DNA from: Armatimonas rosea
GTDB taxonomy: Bacteria > Armatimonadota > Armatimonadia > Armatimonadales > Armatimonadaceae
Assembly: GCF_014202505.1 (NCBI RefSeq)
Contig: NZ_JACHGW010000008.1
Location: forward strand, 62,001 to 126,000
Reading direction: 5' to 3'
DNA length: 64,000 nucleotides
The notes under the pieces are model-generated. The model did not search any database, was not told where the DNA came from, and saw only the letters and a program-made list of their open reading frames with translations. The translations under genes and the position numbers were made by a program. Each line of letters begins with the position of its first letter. Within the stretch, counting starts at the first letter, position 1. This document shows positions 43,755 to 52,092 of the stretch, in pieces.

Positions 43755-44222
43755 ATGACAGTTCAGCAACACCTTGTGCAGGTCACCAAAGAGTCTGCCG
43801 CAGAGTTCTTTCGCTACGCCGCCACCGTCCCCGAAGAGAAGCTCGACTGGGCTCCCCTGGAGCTCGGGCAGTCGGTTCTCTCGATGTGCCGTGAGATCGC
43901 CGCGACACCGGGCTGGGGGCTGGATGTGATGCTGGCGACACAACGAACCGACGAAGAGCGGCAAGCGGCGTTTGCCCAGATGCAGTCGTGGACCACGATA
44001 ACGCAGTGCCAGGAGGAGTTCGAGAAGCGCTTTGCCCTCTGGGCACCGTATGTCGAAGCGCTACCTGACACCCAGCTCACCGAGACACGCTGGCTTCCCT
44101 TCAACGGCGGCCGCGACCACACCTACCTGGAGATGCTGGAGTACCCCCGCTGGAACTGCACCTACCACCTCGGGCAGGTTGCCTATATCCAGACCCTCTA
44201 CGGCGACAAAGAGCTACACTAG
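43755..44222 (+). CDS. DinB-like four-helix-bundle protein
   Basis: This 155-residue protein resembles the DinB/YfiT family, metal-binding four-helix bundles often acting as thiol-dependent transferases. Characteristic elements are the helix starting AAEFFRYAATVPEEKLDWAP and the C-terminal WNCTYHLGQVAYIQTLYGD with the last histidine ligand. The enzyme activity and thiol cofactor are unknown. Confidence 0.8.
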   Translation: MTVQQHLVQVTKESAAEFFRYAATVPEEKLDWAPLELGQSVLSMCREIAATPGWGLDVMLATQRTDEERQAAFAQMQSWTTITQCQEEFEKRFALWAPYVEALPDTQLTETRWLPFNGGRDHTYLEMLEYPRWNCTYHLGQVAYIQTLYGDKELH

Positions 44223-44234
44223 CCGCCTAAGGAA

Positions 44235-45131
44235 TTAGAGCGCCCCAAGCTCCCACAAGCGCGCCACCAAGACCTCGGCTTGCGCCGCAGTCAGGGGGCG
44301 TAGGGGCGGGCGCGGCGCTCCCACGGGAACTCCCACTCCCTCCATGATTGCCTTGCCGCTGGGAAGCCCCGGATTCTGGAGCAGGGCGCGGACGGCATCC
44401 ATCACGACATCGGAGAGGCGTCGTGCCTCGGCCTGGTCGCCCGCCGCAAACGCTGCGCGGAGCTTGTGGTAGAGCGGCGCGGAGTAGTTGTAGGTGCTGC
44501 CCACGAAGCCAACCGCCCCGACACTCAGCGCCGGGAGCATGCACTCATCGGAGCCCCAGAAGATATCGTAGCGCCCGTTCTCAAAACGCAGGCAGGCAGC
44601 GAACTCTAGGAGATCATTGTGGGTGAACTTGAGGCCCGCAAAGCTGGGGATGCGGTCGGTGGCCTGCTCCAGCAGTGGGATCATGGGTAGCGCCGCGCCG
44701 GTCAGTGCGGGAATGTGGTAGTAGAAAAACGGCAGCTCGGGCGCGGCGGCGGCGACCGGCGCCATAAAATCCAAGAGCTGCCCTACCCCGGCGGGCTTAA
44801 AATAATACGGAGCCAGCGCCGAGATACCGTCTGCGCCCGCCGCTTGTGCATCGGCTGCCAGCTCGGCTGCATCAGGAATGCTCGTGTGCCCCACATGGAC
44901 AATCACCTTCAGCCGCCCCGCCGCGAGCTCTACCCAGCGCCGCGCCACCGCCTTGCGCTCCGCCCCGCTCAGCGAGACCCCCTCGCCCGTCGAGCCACAG
45001 ACAAACGCGCCGATCACGCCATCGGTAATTAACTTCTCGCACTGTTTCTCAATAACGCCAAGATTGAGGGAGCCATCGGCGGCGAACGGCGTGTGGGGAG
45101 CCGCAATGAGCCCCGTCCAGTTGGTCTTCAT
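44235..45131 (-). CDS. DHDPS/N-acetylneuraminate-lyase-family aldolase
   Basis: This 298-residue TIM-barrel aldolase has the substrate carboxylate motif GSTGEG, the catalytic tyrosine in FYYHIPALTGA, and a Schiff-base lysine in GLKFTHND. The YxIPxLTG and KFTHND patterns are closer to N-acetylneuraminate lyases than to lysine-pathway DapA. A sialic-acid or related 2-keto-sugar-acid role is plausible but unproven. It has its own promoter. Confidence 0.85.
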   Translation of the reverse strand: MKTNWTGLIAAPHTPFAADGSLNLGVIEKQCEKLITDGVIGAFVCGSTGEGVSLSGAERKAVARRWVELAAGRLKVIVHVGHTSIPDAAELAADAQAAGADGISALAPYYFKPAGVGQLLDFMAPVAAAAPELPFFYYHIPALTGAALPMIPLLEQATDRIPSFAGLKFTHNDLLEFAACLRFENGRYDIFWGSDECMLPALSVGAVGFVGSTYNYSAPLYHKLRAAFAAGDQAEARRLSDVVMDAVRALLQNPGLPSGKAIMEGVGVPVGAPRPPLRPLTAAQAEVLVARLWELGAL

Positions 45132-45137
45132 GAGGGG

Positions 45138-45145
45138 ATTCTACC
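45138..45145 (-). promoter_or_regulatory. Leaderless-type -10 element for the aldolase gene
   Basis: On the minus strand GG-TAGAAT ends 6 nt before ATG 45131. Confidence 0.6.
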
Positions 45146-45149
45146 AAAA

Positions 45150-45962
45150 TTATCTCTCAGGGGTTGGGGCGTTTTCCCGAATCCGCCGGATGCGCTCTTT
45201 TAGGCCATCGGGGAGCTTCTCTATCGAGTTCTGTGTCGCTCCAGACGAGAGAGCGTACTCCTTTAGGATCGCCTGCACCACTCGCTCTGGGTCGCCGATA
45301 ACTTTCACGGCAAACGCATCGGCAGCCTTTTCGCGACGGTCTCTCCAGATTGTTGTGGCAGTGATCATACCAAGCATGAGCACTCCCCGTATCCCCTCGA
45401 CCGTGAGTGCCGCACGGCCAAGGGGAGTACCAAACCGGTGCTGAAGCCACTCTTGCAGCCCTGTGGTGAAGAGTCCCAGGATACCGTAGCTGGCAAAGCC
45501 CAGAAGGGGAGCCCACTTGATCGCGCCAAGGTGGATGTTGTGGGCGATAAGCACCTCGGCCTCGCGTGGGGTCAGGTTGCGCAGGAGGGCGCTGGAGAGA
45601 CAGAGGGAGCCTGCGGGAGTGCGGTAGGCGTCGACCTTGGAAGAGGGGAAGACATACAGGCGCTGGATAACCACACCCGAGCGTGCCGCAAATGTCCCCG
45701 CACTCTCCGCCATGGGGTGGTCGTTCTCCAGGCGAGTGCGGGTTCTCGCCCTTGCCCACCAGCCCACCGCCACCCAGCTGGCAATGAAGAGAAGGTTCCC
45801 CAGAAGGAAAAGCAACCGCCACAAGGTGACAGAGAGGCCCTCTAGCAGAAAGAAGCCATAGTAGAGAAGTCCTCCCGCAATCAGAGGGTAGAGGGAGAAG
45901 CTCAAGATAACTGCGAGGGGGACTTTGTCCTCGGGGAGCGTGGCTTGCTGCTGTGAGCGCAT
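45150..45962 (-). CDS. M48-like membrane protein with a broken zinc/catalytic motif
   Basis: This 270-residue protein has two N-terminal membrane helices (about 20-45 and 53-75) and further hydrophobic stretches near 170 and 205. The M48 architecture is recognisable (SSKVDAYRTPAGSLCLSSALLRNLTPREAEVLIAH, then DRREKAADAFAVKV), but the HExxH motif reads HNIHL, losing the catalytic glutamate. A non-catalytic homologue is inferred. The start at 45962 lies 8 nt after the stop of the PQQ-propeller gene, with which it probably forms an operon. Confidence 0.75.
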   Translation of the reverse strand: MRSQQQATLPEDKVPLAVILSFSLYPLIAGGLLYYGFFLLEGLSVTLWRLLFLLGNLLFIASWVAVGWWARARTRTRLENDHPMAESAGTFAARSGVVIQRLYVFPSSKVDAYRTPAGSLCLSSALLRNLTPREAEVLIAHNIHLGAIKWAPLLGFASYGILGLFTTGLQEWLQHRFGTPLGRAALTVEGIRGVLMLGMITATTIWRDRREKAADAFAVKVIGDPERVVQAILKEYALSSGATQNSIEKLPDGLKERIRRIRENAPTPER

Positions 45963-45970
45963 CTCAGGGG

Positions 45971-46990
45971 CTACCGGAAGCAGTAGACATAGCCGTCGTC
46001 GGAGCCGACCAATACTTGGCCGTTGAGGACGCAGGAGGAGCCCATGACGGGGCGGCCAATCGGGAAACTCCAGACTTGCTTGCCATCGGCCAGGTTCAGG
46101 AAGTAGAGCCGCCCGTCCTCCGAGCCAATCACCACCTTGCCGTCGCAAATGACCGGGGAGCCGTCGATCTTGCCGCGCGTGCGGAATCTCCAGAGCGCCT
46201 TGCCGGTGTCTTTGTTGAGGCAGTGGACAAACTTATCGCGCCCCCCGATCACCATACGGTCCCCGAGCACGGCGGGCGACGAGTAGTACGGGAAGCCGCG
46301 GTCGCGGTAGGTCCAGACGTTCTTGCCCGATGCCAAGTCTACACACACCACCGCGTTGCCGTAGTGCCCCAGGTAGACCCGGCCGTCCTCGATGGTCACC
46401 GAGCCGGCGATGTAGTCCCCGATATCGATACTTGTGAGCTTCTTACCATCTGCGATACTCACGACATGGAGGATGCCATCGCAGCCGCCAAAGACCACTT
46501 TTCCCTGGTAGATCGCGGGCATACCATTGACATAGTTGTCGGTCTCGTAGGTCCAGTTCAGCTTTCCGGTGTTGGCATTGACACAGTGGACCCGGTTGTC
46601 GTAGCTACCAAAGACGAGCCAGGGGGTCTTGCCATCGGGAGCGGTCGTGAGGTTCGCCGCGCCTAAAATCTTATCGTCGGTCTTGTACTTCCACACCAGC
46701 TTACCCGTGGCGGCATCAAGGGCGTAGAGGCGCGCATCCGACGAGCCAATCACCACGAGCTTTCCTACCAGACGCGCCGTGGCCTCGATCTCGCCGTTGG
46801 TGGGGGTTGCCCAGAGCTTCTTCCCATCGGCGAGGCGCACGGCGTAGACCTTTTTATCCGCCGAGCCAAAGAAGACACGCCCGGCGCTGTCTACCACGGG
46901 CGACGATAGCACGGGCTTGCCGGTCTTGAACCGCCATGCCTGCTTGAGTGCGTTTGCCAGCTTCCCTGGCGCGATTCGGAACTGCTGCAT
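45971..46990 (-). CDS. PQQ-type beta-propeller protein (BamB-like repeats)
   Basis: The 339 residues consist of about eight propeller blades with the repeating pattern GxxDxxLYALDAATGKLVWKY. No signal peptide, lipobox or dehydrogenase residues are visible, so it is more likely a binding or scaffold protein than a quinoprotein enzyme. It lies downstream of a similar longer propeller gene, from which repeat copy 3 separates it. Confidence 0.85.
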   Translation of the reverse strand: MQQFRIAPGKLANALKQAWRFKTGKPVLSSPVVDSAGRVFFGSADKKVYAVRLADGKKLWATPTNGEIEATARLVGKLVVIGSSDARLYALDAATGKLVWKYKTDDKILGAANLTTAPDGKTPWLVFGSYDNRVHCVNANTGKLNWTYETDNYVNGMPAIYQGKVVFGGCDGILHVVSIADGKKLTSIDIGDYIAGSVTIEDGRVYLGHYGNAVVCVDLASGKNVWTYRDRGFPYYSSPAVLGDRMVIGGRDKFVHCLNKDTGKALWRFRTRGKIDGSPVICDGKVVIGSEDGRLYFLNLADGKQVWSFPIGRPVMGSSCVLNGQVLVGSDDGYVYCFR

Positions 46991-47000
46991 AATTTTTAGG

Positions 47001-47079
47001 CCCCCTAACCCCCGCCCTGCGGGGGGGATTTGCGGAATCGGATTCCTATTTGTCCCCCCGTTCCACGGGGGTTAGGGGG
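47001..47079. repeat. MITE-like repeat element, copy 3 (inverted orientation)
   Basis: Ends lie at 47001-47014 and 47066-47079; the central palindrome GGAATC-G-GATTCC is at 47034-47046. The hairpin-loop sequences show it is inverted relative to copies 1 and 2. It lies between two co-directional propeller genes. Confidence 0.85.
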
Positions 47080-47086
47080 CTGGTAG

Positions 47087-48361
47087 CTACCGCCCCACGC
47101 AGTAGAGTTTATCCCGGGTTCGGATGAAAAGATTGTTGTAGGCAACGGCGATACTGGAGCGAATATCGGCCCCTTCGGTGTCCATGGGGTTCTCTGCTAG
47201 GAGCTTACCCGTTGCTGCCTCAAAGACAAACACGACTCCGTTAAGGTCGATCACGTAGAGCTTGCCGTCGGCGAGGGTGGGGGAGCCCCAGCACATCTGC
47301 CGACCGGGTGTCGGGACACTCCAGACAACCGCGCCGCTCTTGGCCTCGATACAGGAGAGCGATTTTTTCACATCACTGAGGACATAGAACTTGCCCTGGC
47401 CAAAGCACGGCGTGGGGACATCGCTGGTGACATTGCTGCGCTCCTCACTCTTCCAGGCGGGTGTCGCGGTCTCAAGCCGGGTCGCGTAGACCGGGGCGCG
47501 CTTGGGAGCACAGACCAGCACGACTCCCTCGCCCGCGACCGGTGAGGGGACGAGACGCCACCACTGCTCGCGGTGGCCCTCGTTCCAGGTCCCCCAGCGC
47601 CAGAGCTCCTTGCCCGTCTCCGGGTCGTGGCCGGTGACCACATCGCCGCCGGAGATCAGCAGCTGGGTCTTTCCCTTGACGGTGTGGGGGATCGGGGTGC
47701 CATACGACTCACGAGACTCATTACTCGCCTCGCTGGGACGCGCACTCCGCCAGAGCTCCGCGCCCGTGCTGGGGTTGAGCGCCAGCAGAAACGACTCGGG
47801 GACTCCCTTGCCGCGCGGCCCGACCGGCTGGTTGCGCTGGAGGATCTGGATGTAGAGCTTGTCCTTCCAGAGCTGGGGGCTGCTGGAGAAGGTCCACTGG
47901 AAGGCAAAGTCGCCGTAGTCTTTCTGGAGGTTGCGCTGCCAGAGCTTCTTGCCGCTGTGGGTGAAGGCCGCCAGGTCGCCGTTGCCAAAGAAAAAGACCA
48001 CCCGCTTGCTGTCGGCGACTGGCGACGGTGCGGCGTAGTGGCTGCGCTCATCGAGGCGGACCTTGTTGCCCTGGCCGCCGGGCTGGTAGCCGCTCCCCAT
48101 CGCGTCCTGCCACTTCACCTTCCCGGTCTTGCGGTCCAGGCAGTAGGCGAGCAGGAGCTGCTTGTCGATATCCGCCGACGTGATATAGACACTGCTACCC
48201 AGCACGATCGGGGTGGCGGCGGTGGGGCCAGGCATGGGGGCAGTCCACTTCAGGCCGGTTGTCGGGGAGAACTTCACGGGCAGGTCGCTGGCATCGGTGG
48301 AGCCGTTGTAGCTCGGGCCGCGCCAGTTTGCCCAGTCCTGTTTACTCGTTCCGTCTTGCAT
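47087..48361 (-). CDS. PQQ-type beta-propeller protein
   Basis: This 424-residue propeller begins DWANWRGPSYNGSTD, the typical opening (W..RG...G) of planctomycete-style PQQ-repeat proteins. Blades such as LLLAYCLDRKTGKVKWQD and LLAYxxxTGxxLW follow. It lacks the signal peptide usually carried by such proteins. It begins 3 nt after the alcohol dehydrogenase stop and is probably co-transcribed with it. Confidence 0.85.
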   Translation of the reverse strand: MQDGTSKQDWANWRGPSYNGSTDASDLPVKFSPTTGLKWTAPMPGPTAATPIVLGSSVYITSADIDKQLLLAYCLDRKTGKVKWQDAMGSGYQPGGQGNKVRLDERSHYAAPSPVADSKRVVFFFGNGDLAAFTHSGKKLWQRNLQKDYGDFAFQWTFSSSPQLWKDKLYIQILQRNQPVGPRGKGVPESFLLALNPSTGAELWRSARPSEASNESRESYGTPIPHTVKGKTQLLISGGDVVTGHDPETGKELWRWGTWNEGHREQWWRLVPSPVAGEGVVLVCAPKRAPVYATRLETATPAWKSEERSNVTSDVPTPCFGQGKFYVLSDVKKSLSCIEAKSGAVVWSVPTPGRQMCWGSPTLADGKLYVIDLNGVVFVFEAATGKLLAENPMDTEGADIRSSIAVAYNNLFIRTRDKLYCVGR

Positions 48362-48364
48362 AGG

Positions 48365-49486
48365 TCACAGTGCCTTTCGGTAGAGCCCGGCGAGGTCCAC
48401 AGCGGTTACCGGGCGTGGGTTGAAGCTCGCGGTCCACTGCCGCGCGGCCTCCGTGGCAAGGGTCTCGATCGCCTCGCCGCTGACTCCACATTCACCAAGC
48501 GTGGTCGCCATCCCTGCCTGCTGGAGCCAGAGCGTCACTTGCTCGCTCAGCGCCTCGGGGCTCTGACCGAGGGCCGCGTAGGCGCGTCGCGTCGTGGTGT
48601 CCTCGGCGTTGAAGGCGATCACGTGGGGGAGCATCACCCCGACCGCTTGCCCATGGACCACCCCAAAGTGCGCGGTCAGCGGGTTTGCCACCGAGTGGGC
48701 GATCCCCAGCATCGAGTACTCAATCGCCAGCCCCGCCCAGGTCGCGCCCAGCAGCATCGCCTCGCGCGCCTCCAGGTCGCTCGAGTTTTCCAGGACTCTG
48801 GAGAAGCTCGACGAGAGTAAGCGAAAGGCCTCGTGGGAGAAGAGCAGCGAGTGTGGTGTGCGTGGCTTGGTGACCGCGGTCTCGATCGCATGGACCAGGG
48901 CATCGATCCCGGTCTGGGCAGTCACGGAGCGTGGGAGGGTGAGGGTGAGCTCGGGGTCGAGGAGCGCGAGGGTGGGCTCGGCTCCGGTCTCTCCGAGGGC
49001 CATCTTGGCGTGGCTCTGGGAGTCGGCGATCAGGGCGTGGCACTGCACCTCGCTGCCCGTGCCCGCCGTCGTGGGGATCGCGATGGTCGGCAAGAGCGGC
49101 TGGGTGAGCCCGCGGCGGCTCGGGCTGGCGACCCAGAAATCGCTCAGGGGGCCGCCGTTGGTGAGGAGGAAGTTGGTCCCCTTGGCCGTGTCCATCGCCG
49201 AGCCCCCGCCCAGCGCGATGAGAAGATCCGGGGCAAAGTCTTGGGCAACCTCCAGACAGGCAGCGACATCTGCGGTGGTTGGGTTCTCGTGGACCTGGGC
49301 AAAGACCGCGGTCGCCACGCCCGCTGCCTGCAAGATCGCCTCTGCCCGCCCGAGGTGGCCTGCCTGCACAATGCCGGGGTCGGTGACGAGCAGCGCCCGC
49401 GTCCCGAGCCCCCGTGCGAGCTCGCCCAGCCGTGCCAGTGCCCCCGCGCCGCAGACAATCCGCGTGTGTAGCTGCCAGTCAAACAT
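48365..49486 (-). CDS. Iron-containing (group III) alcohol dehydrogenase
   Basis: This 373-residue enzyme has the cofactor motif ALGGGSAMDTAKG near residue 95, PTTAGTGSEV, and metal ligands in GIDALVHAIET (Asp, His) and HSVANPLTAHFGVVHG (two His). The family oxidises or reduces alcohols/aldehydes with NAD(P). The substrate is not predictable. It is first gene of the minus-strand operon with two PQQ-type propellers and the M48-like protein. Confidence 0.93.
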   Translation of the reverse strand: MFDWQLHTRIVCGAGALARLGELARGLGTRALLVTDPGIVQAGHLGRAEAILQAAGVATAVFAQVHENPTTADVAACLEVAQDFAPDLLIALGGGSAMDTAKGTNFLLTNGGPLSDFWVASPSRRGLTQPLLPTIAIPTTAGTGSEVQCHALIADSQSHAKMALGETGAEPTLALLDPELTLTLPRSVTAQTGIDALVHAIETAVTKPRTPHSLLFSHEAFRLLSSSFSRVLENSSDLEAREAMLLGATWAGLAIEYSMLGIAHSVANPLTAHFGVVHGQAVGVMLPHVIAFNAEDTTTRRAYAALGQSPEALSEQVTLWLQQAGMATTLGECGVSGEAIETLATEAARQWTASFNPRPVTAVDLAGLYRKAL

Positions 49487-49492
49487 GGGGGG

Positions 49493-49500
49493 ATTGTACC
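49493..49500 (-). promoter_or_regulatory. Leaderless-type -10 element for the alcohol dehydrogenase operon
   Basis: On the minus strand GG-TACAAT ends 6 nt before ATG 49486. Confidence 0.62.
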
Positions 49501-49504
49501 TAAT

Positions 49505-49593
49505 TGCCCGAGGAACAAGTCCTCGGGCTTAAAAGGGCGACGGGCACCTACGTGCCCAGTGTATTCGGTTGGCTGCGAAGGCAGCCGTCGCCC
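49505..49593. repeat. Three-hairpin repeat element, copy B
   Basis: Hairpin 1 is GCCCGAGGA/TCCTCGGGC (49505-49527). The outer stem AGGGCGACG/CGTCGCCCT (49533-49541 with 49585-49593) encloses hairpin 2, GGGCAC-CTAC-GTGCCC (49541-49556), and hairpin 3, GGCTGC-GAAG-GCAGCC (49570-49585). Stems 1 and 2 differ from copy A in sequence yet remain fully paired. Confidence 0.85.
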
Positions 49594-49663
49594 TCTTAAG
49601 CCTGGACACTCGTTGTCTGGGTTTCTGCGTTGTCTGGGCTGATCTGTCTGGGCCTACCGTCCG

Positions 49664-49671
49664 GGTACAAT
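49664..49671 (+). promoter_or_regulatory. Leaderless-type -10 element for the VanX-like gene
   Basis: GG-TACAAT ends 6 nt before ATG 49678. Confidence 0.62.
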
Positions 49672-49677
49672 CTCCCC

Positions 49678-50367
49678 ATGCCGCGCCGCCTCCACACTGC
49701 GACTTTTGACCCGGCGCTCGCTGCCCGCCTGCGTGCCGTGAGTGGCCCGGAGCCCATTGCCGCGCTGAACCGGGTGAAGGAGCACGAGTGTGGCGAGCCG
49801 CTGGTGGATATCCGCAAGCACTGCCCGGGTGTGCAGGTCTCCCGAAAGTGCCTGCCCTATCTCCGCCGCACGGTCGCCGACAAGCTCAACCAGGCACAGG
49901 CGGCCCTTCCCACCGGCTACCGCCTCCGAGTCACCACGGCTCTGCGCACCAAAGAGACCCAGCAAGGGCTCTTTGACACGTACTTCGCCGAGCTCACCGA
50001 GAAGCACCCGGACTGGAGCTACGCCACCCGCCGCCGCCAGACCTGCCGCTTCTTCGCTCCCTACGACCAGCCCGCCCCGCCTGGCCACTGCACCGGCGCT
50101 GCGGTCGATGTCCACCTGCTCCTGCCCTCCGGCAGGCTCGCCGAGCTACGCAAGCCGCTCACGGGCTGGAAGTCCGCGCGGAGCCTCGTGCATGGTCTGA
50201 GCGAGCGTGCCGTCCGCAACCGGGAGCTGATCTTCACCGCCATGCTGGAGGCGGGCTTCTCCAACTGCGCCGAGGAGTTCTGGCACTACAGCTGGGGCGA
50301 TGCCGGCTGGGCCGTGCGGGTCGGGGAGCGCACCTGCGTGTACGGCTGGGTAGAATTACCCCGATGA
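49678..50367 (+). CDS. M15-family D-Ala-D-Ala dipeptidase-like protein (VanX/DdpX type)
   Basis: This 229-residue zinc peptidase has the metal site GHCTGAAVDVHLL (His-x6-Asp) and catalytic Glu plus third ligand His in EEFWHYSWGD. The family removes D-Ala-D-Ala dipeptide or trims peptidoglycan stems. There is no signal peptide, which favours a cytoplasmic dipeptidase. The last four bases overlap the next gene (ATGA). Confidence 0.88.
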   Translation: MPRRLHTATFDPALAARLRAVSGPEPIAALNRVKEHECGEPLVDIRKHCPGVQVSRKCLPYLRRTVADKLNQAQAALPTGYRLRVTTALRTKETQQGLFDTYFAELTEKHPDWSYATRRRQTCRFFAPYDQPAPPGHCTGAAVDVHLLLPSGRLAELRKPLTGWKSARSLVHGLSERAVRNRELIFTAMLEAGFSNCAEEFWHYSWGDAGWAVRVGERTCVYGWVELPR

Positions 50368-50648
50368 TTCAGAACCTGCGCCGCCTTGGCCTGATCGAGG
50401 CCCTCTCGTTTCTCTTGCTCACCGGAGTCGCCATGCCCCTCAAGTACCTGGCGCACAAGCCCGAGGCCGTGAAGATTGTCGGCACCGCCCACGGCGCGCT
50501 CTGGGTGCTCTATATCGGGATGCTGGGAGTCGCCTTTCTCACCAAAAAGCTCCCCTTCACCCTCGCTCTCTTGCTCGGGGTGGGCTCCGTGCTCCCCTTT
50601 GGCCCCCTGCTCTTTGAGAAAAAGCTCAAGGCGCTGGAGTCGAAGTAG
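50364..50648 (+). CDS. DUF3817-type small membrane protein
   Basis: This 94-residue protein has three membrane helices and the DUF3817 pattern (RxxGLIEALSFLLL, MPLKYL, HGALWVLYI and a C-terminal LPFGPLLFEKKL). Function unknown. It is translationally coupled to the dipeptidase gene; GG-TAGAAT 7 nt before its ATG (50349-50356) could give an additional leaderless transcript. Confidence 0.8.
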   Translation: MIQNLRRLGLIEALSFLLLTGVAMPLKYLAHKPEAVKIVGTAHGALWVLYIGMLGVAFLTKKLPFTLALLLGVGSVLPFGPLLFEKKLKALESK

Positions 50649-50657
50649 CGGTACACG

Positions 50658-51137
50658 ATGCCATCCCTAGAGCTTGCTCTCGAACTCACTCCCCTGGAGC
50701 TGGTGGATCTCCAGCGGTTCGCGGGCGAGAGGGGGGTGAGGTTTGAGACACTGATTAGCCAGTGGGTTCGGGAGAGAATCCAGCAGGAGCAAGAACGGCA
50801 GGCACAAGAGGCTAGGGAGTGGACCGCCCAAGACGTCCAGGAAGCCATTGCGCAGCTGGAGCGCTACAAGACCAATATCTACCAGCCCAAAGCCCTGCAA
50901 GCGCTCTACAAGCTAGAGAGAATCGCCCGAGAGAAGCCCATGCCCGGCCTGCGAGCCGCGCTGCCTTTCTTACGTCCCAACTGGTTCATGCTCACTCTTC
51001 CCACAGAGTATGCTGCCCTTCGAGCGACTATCGAAGCAGCCACCGCGCAGTGGAAAGACCTGCCCCGGCCGGCTGAGAGCGACGACGAGCTCCTCGATGC
51101 TGACTTGCCCCGGCCCGTCTCCCCGCCTGACGTATAA
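50658..51137 (+). CDS. Unknown protein, short member of a local paralogous pair
   Basis: The 159 residues begin MPSLELALELTPLELVDLQR, a strand-helix pattern like a ribbon-helix-helix start, then a long charged helix rich in Glu, Gln and Arg (RERIQQEQERQAQEAREW). The C-terminal 65 residues carry a motif shared with the next gene: ALPFL...W, ATAQWKDLP, AESD and LPRPV. No known family is recognised. It lies 9 nt after the DUF3817 gene. Confidence 0.7.
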   Translation: MPSLELALELTPLELVDLQRFAGERGVRFETLISQWVRERIQQEQERQAQEAREWTAQDVQEAIAQLERYKTNIYQPKALQALYKLERIAREKPMPGLRAALPFLRPNWFMLTLPTEYAALRATIEAATAQWKDLPRPAESDDELLDADLPRPVSPPDV

Positions 51138-51138
51138 T
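51133..51138 (+). promoter_or_regulatory. TATAAT box for the long paralogue
   Basis: A perfect TATAAT ends 8 nt before ATG 51147. It overlaps the stop of the preceding gene and lacks the GG seen at other leaderless sites. Confidence 0.5.
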
Positions 51139-51146
51139 AAAGGCCC

Positions 51147-52043
51147 ATGCCCGAGCTGATAATCTCCCTGACCGATGAGCAGCTTCAGCTCCTGCGCCGC
51201 GAGGCGGACCAGCAGCAGCTCACCCCCGAGCGGCTCGTCCTGCGCGTTCTCCAAGAGCAGCTACAGTTTCCCTATCCCACCTCTGAACCCGATGAGCCGC
51301 TTCCGCTCTGGCGCCAGGAGGAGGAAGCGCTGATTCCCTTGCTGGAGTCCTCGGACTCTCAGGAGCAGCAACGGGTGAAAGAGGTGCTCCAGCGGCGTGG
51401 CACGGGGGCCTTTGATGCGCTAGAGCAGGGGCTGAACCACCCCAGCCCGGTGGTGAGACACACGGTGTCGGAGCTGATCGTGGAATCGGACTCAATCCTG
51501 GCTCTACGTCCCTTGCTGATTGTCTACTCACAGGCCGAAGCCATGTACAAGGCCGCGTGTTACCAGGAGCTAGAGACACTCCTGGGACGCTACAGCCAGC
51601 TCCCCGACGATGCCTGGCGCGCGATTCGGCTCTGCACGCTCCGCACCGCGCCGCTCGTGGCGCGGCAGCTCAAGACGACCCTGGCCCTACCGCTGGGGCC
51701 AAAGGACGAGCTCGACCCACTGGTCTTTCGGGAAGAGTCCACGAGCCCCGAGATCGCGTCGCTGACCGCCCTCCTGCGCTGGCAGCGCACCGGAGAGGCC
51801 GCCAAGCTCGCCGCACAGGCGCTCCACCAGATCGCTCTGGCACACCCCGTTCCCACGCTCCGCCAGGCGCTTCCCTACCTCAACCGCGCCTGGCACATCC
51901 GCTTCGCCCACCCGGAGCTGATCCAGGCGCGCAAGGCAATCGAGGACGCCACCGCCCCCTGGAAAGACCTCCCGATCCTCGCCGAGAGCGATACCGACGT
52001 GTCGGGACGAGGCCTCCCGGTGCCTGTGGATAACTCGCCCTAG
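51147..52043 (+). CDS. Unknown protein, long paralogue with a HEAT-like middle
   Basis: This 298-residue protein has an N-terminus (PELIISLTDEQLQLLRREAD) and a C-terminus (ALPYL..AW, ATAPWKDLP, AESD, LPVPV) that mirror the preceding 159-residue protein. A central helical region (about 70-230, e.g. ALEQGLNHPSPVVRHTVSELIVESD) looks like HEAT-type repeats and has been inserted or lost. No signal peptide. The last codons lie within the first of three DnaA-box-like sequences. Confidence 0.7.
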   Translation: MPELIISLTDEQLQLLRREADQQQLTPERLVLRVLQEQLQFPYPTSEPDEPLPLWRQEEEALIPLLESSDSQEQQRVKEVLQRRGTGAFDALEQGLNHPSPVVRHTVSELIVESDSILALRPLLIVYSQAEAMYKAACYQELETLLGRYSQLPDDAWRAIRLCTLRTAPLVARQLKTTLALPLGPKDELDPLVFREESTSPEIASLTALLRWQRTGEAAKLAAQALHQIALAHPVPTLRQALPYLNRAWHIRFAHPELIQARKAIEDATAPWKDLPILAESDTDVSGRGLPVPVDNSP

Positions 52044-52065
52044 CCTGTGGATAACCTGTGGATAA
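52025..52065 (-). other. Cluster of three perfect DnaA boxes
   Basis: TGTGGATAA occurs at 52025-52033, 52046-52054 and 52057-52065, i.e. TTATCCACA on the minus strand, all in one orientation within 41 nt. The first lies in the last codons of the long paralogue. Confidence 0.7.
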
Positions 52066-52092
52066 CTCATGATCCCCCATGGAAATCGCCAG

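Noticed and set aside
52025-52065. Calling the DnaA-box cluster the replication origin
   Set aside because: There is no dnaA, dnaN or other origin-linked gene in the window and no skew data; only the boxes themselves are claimed.
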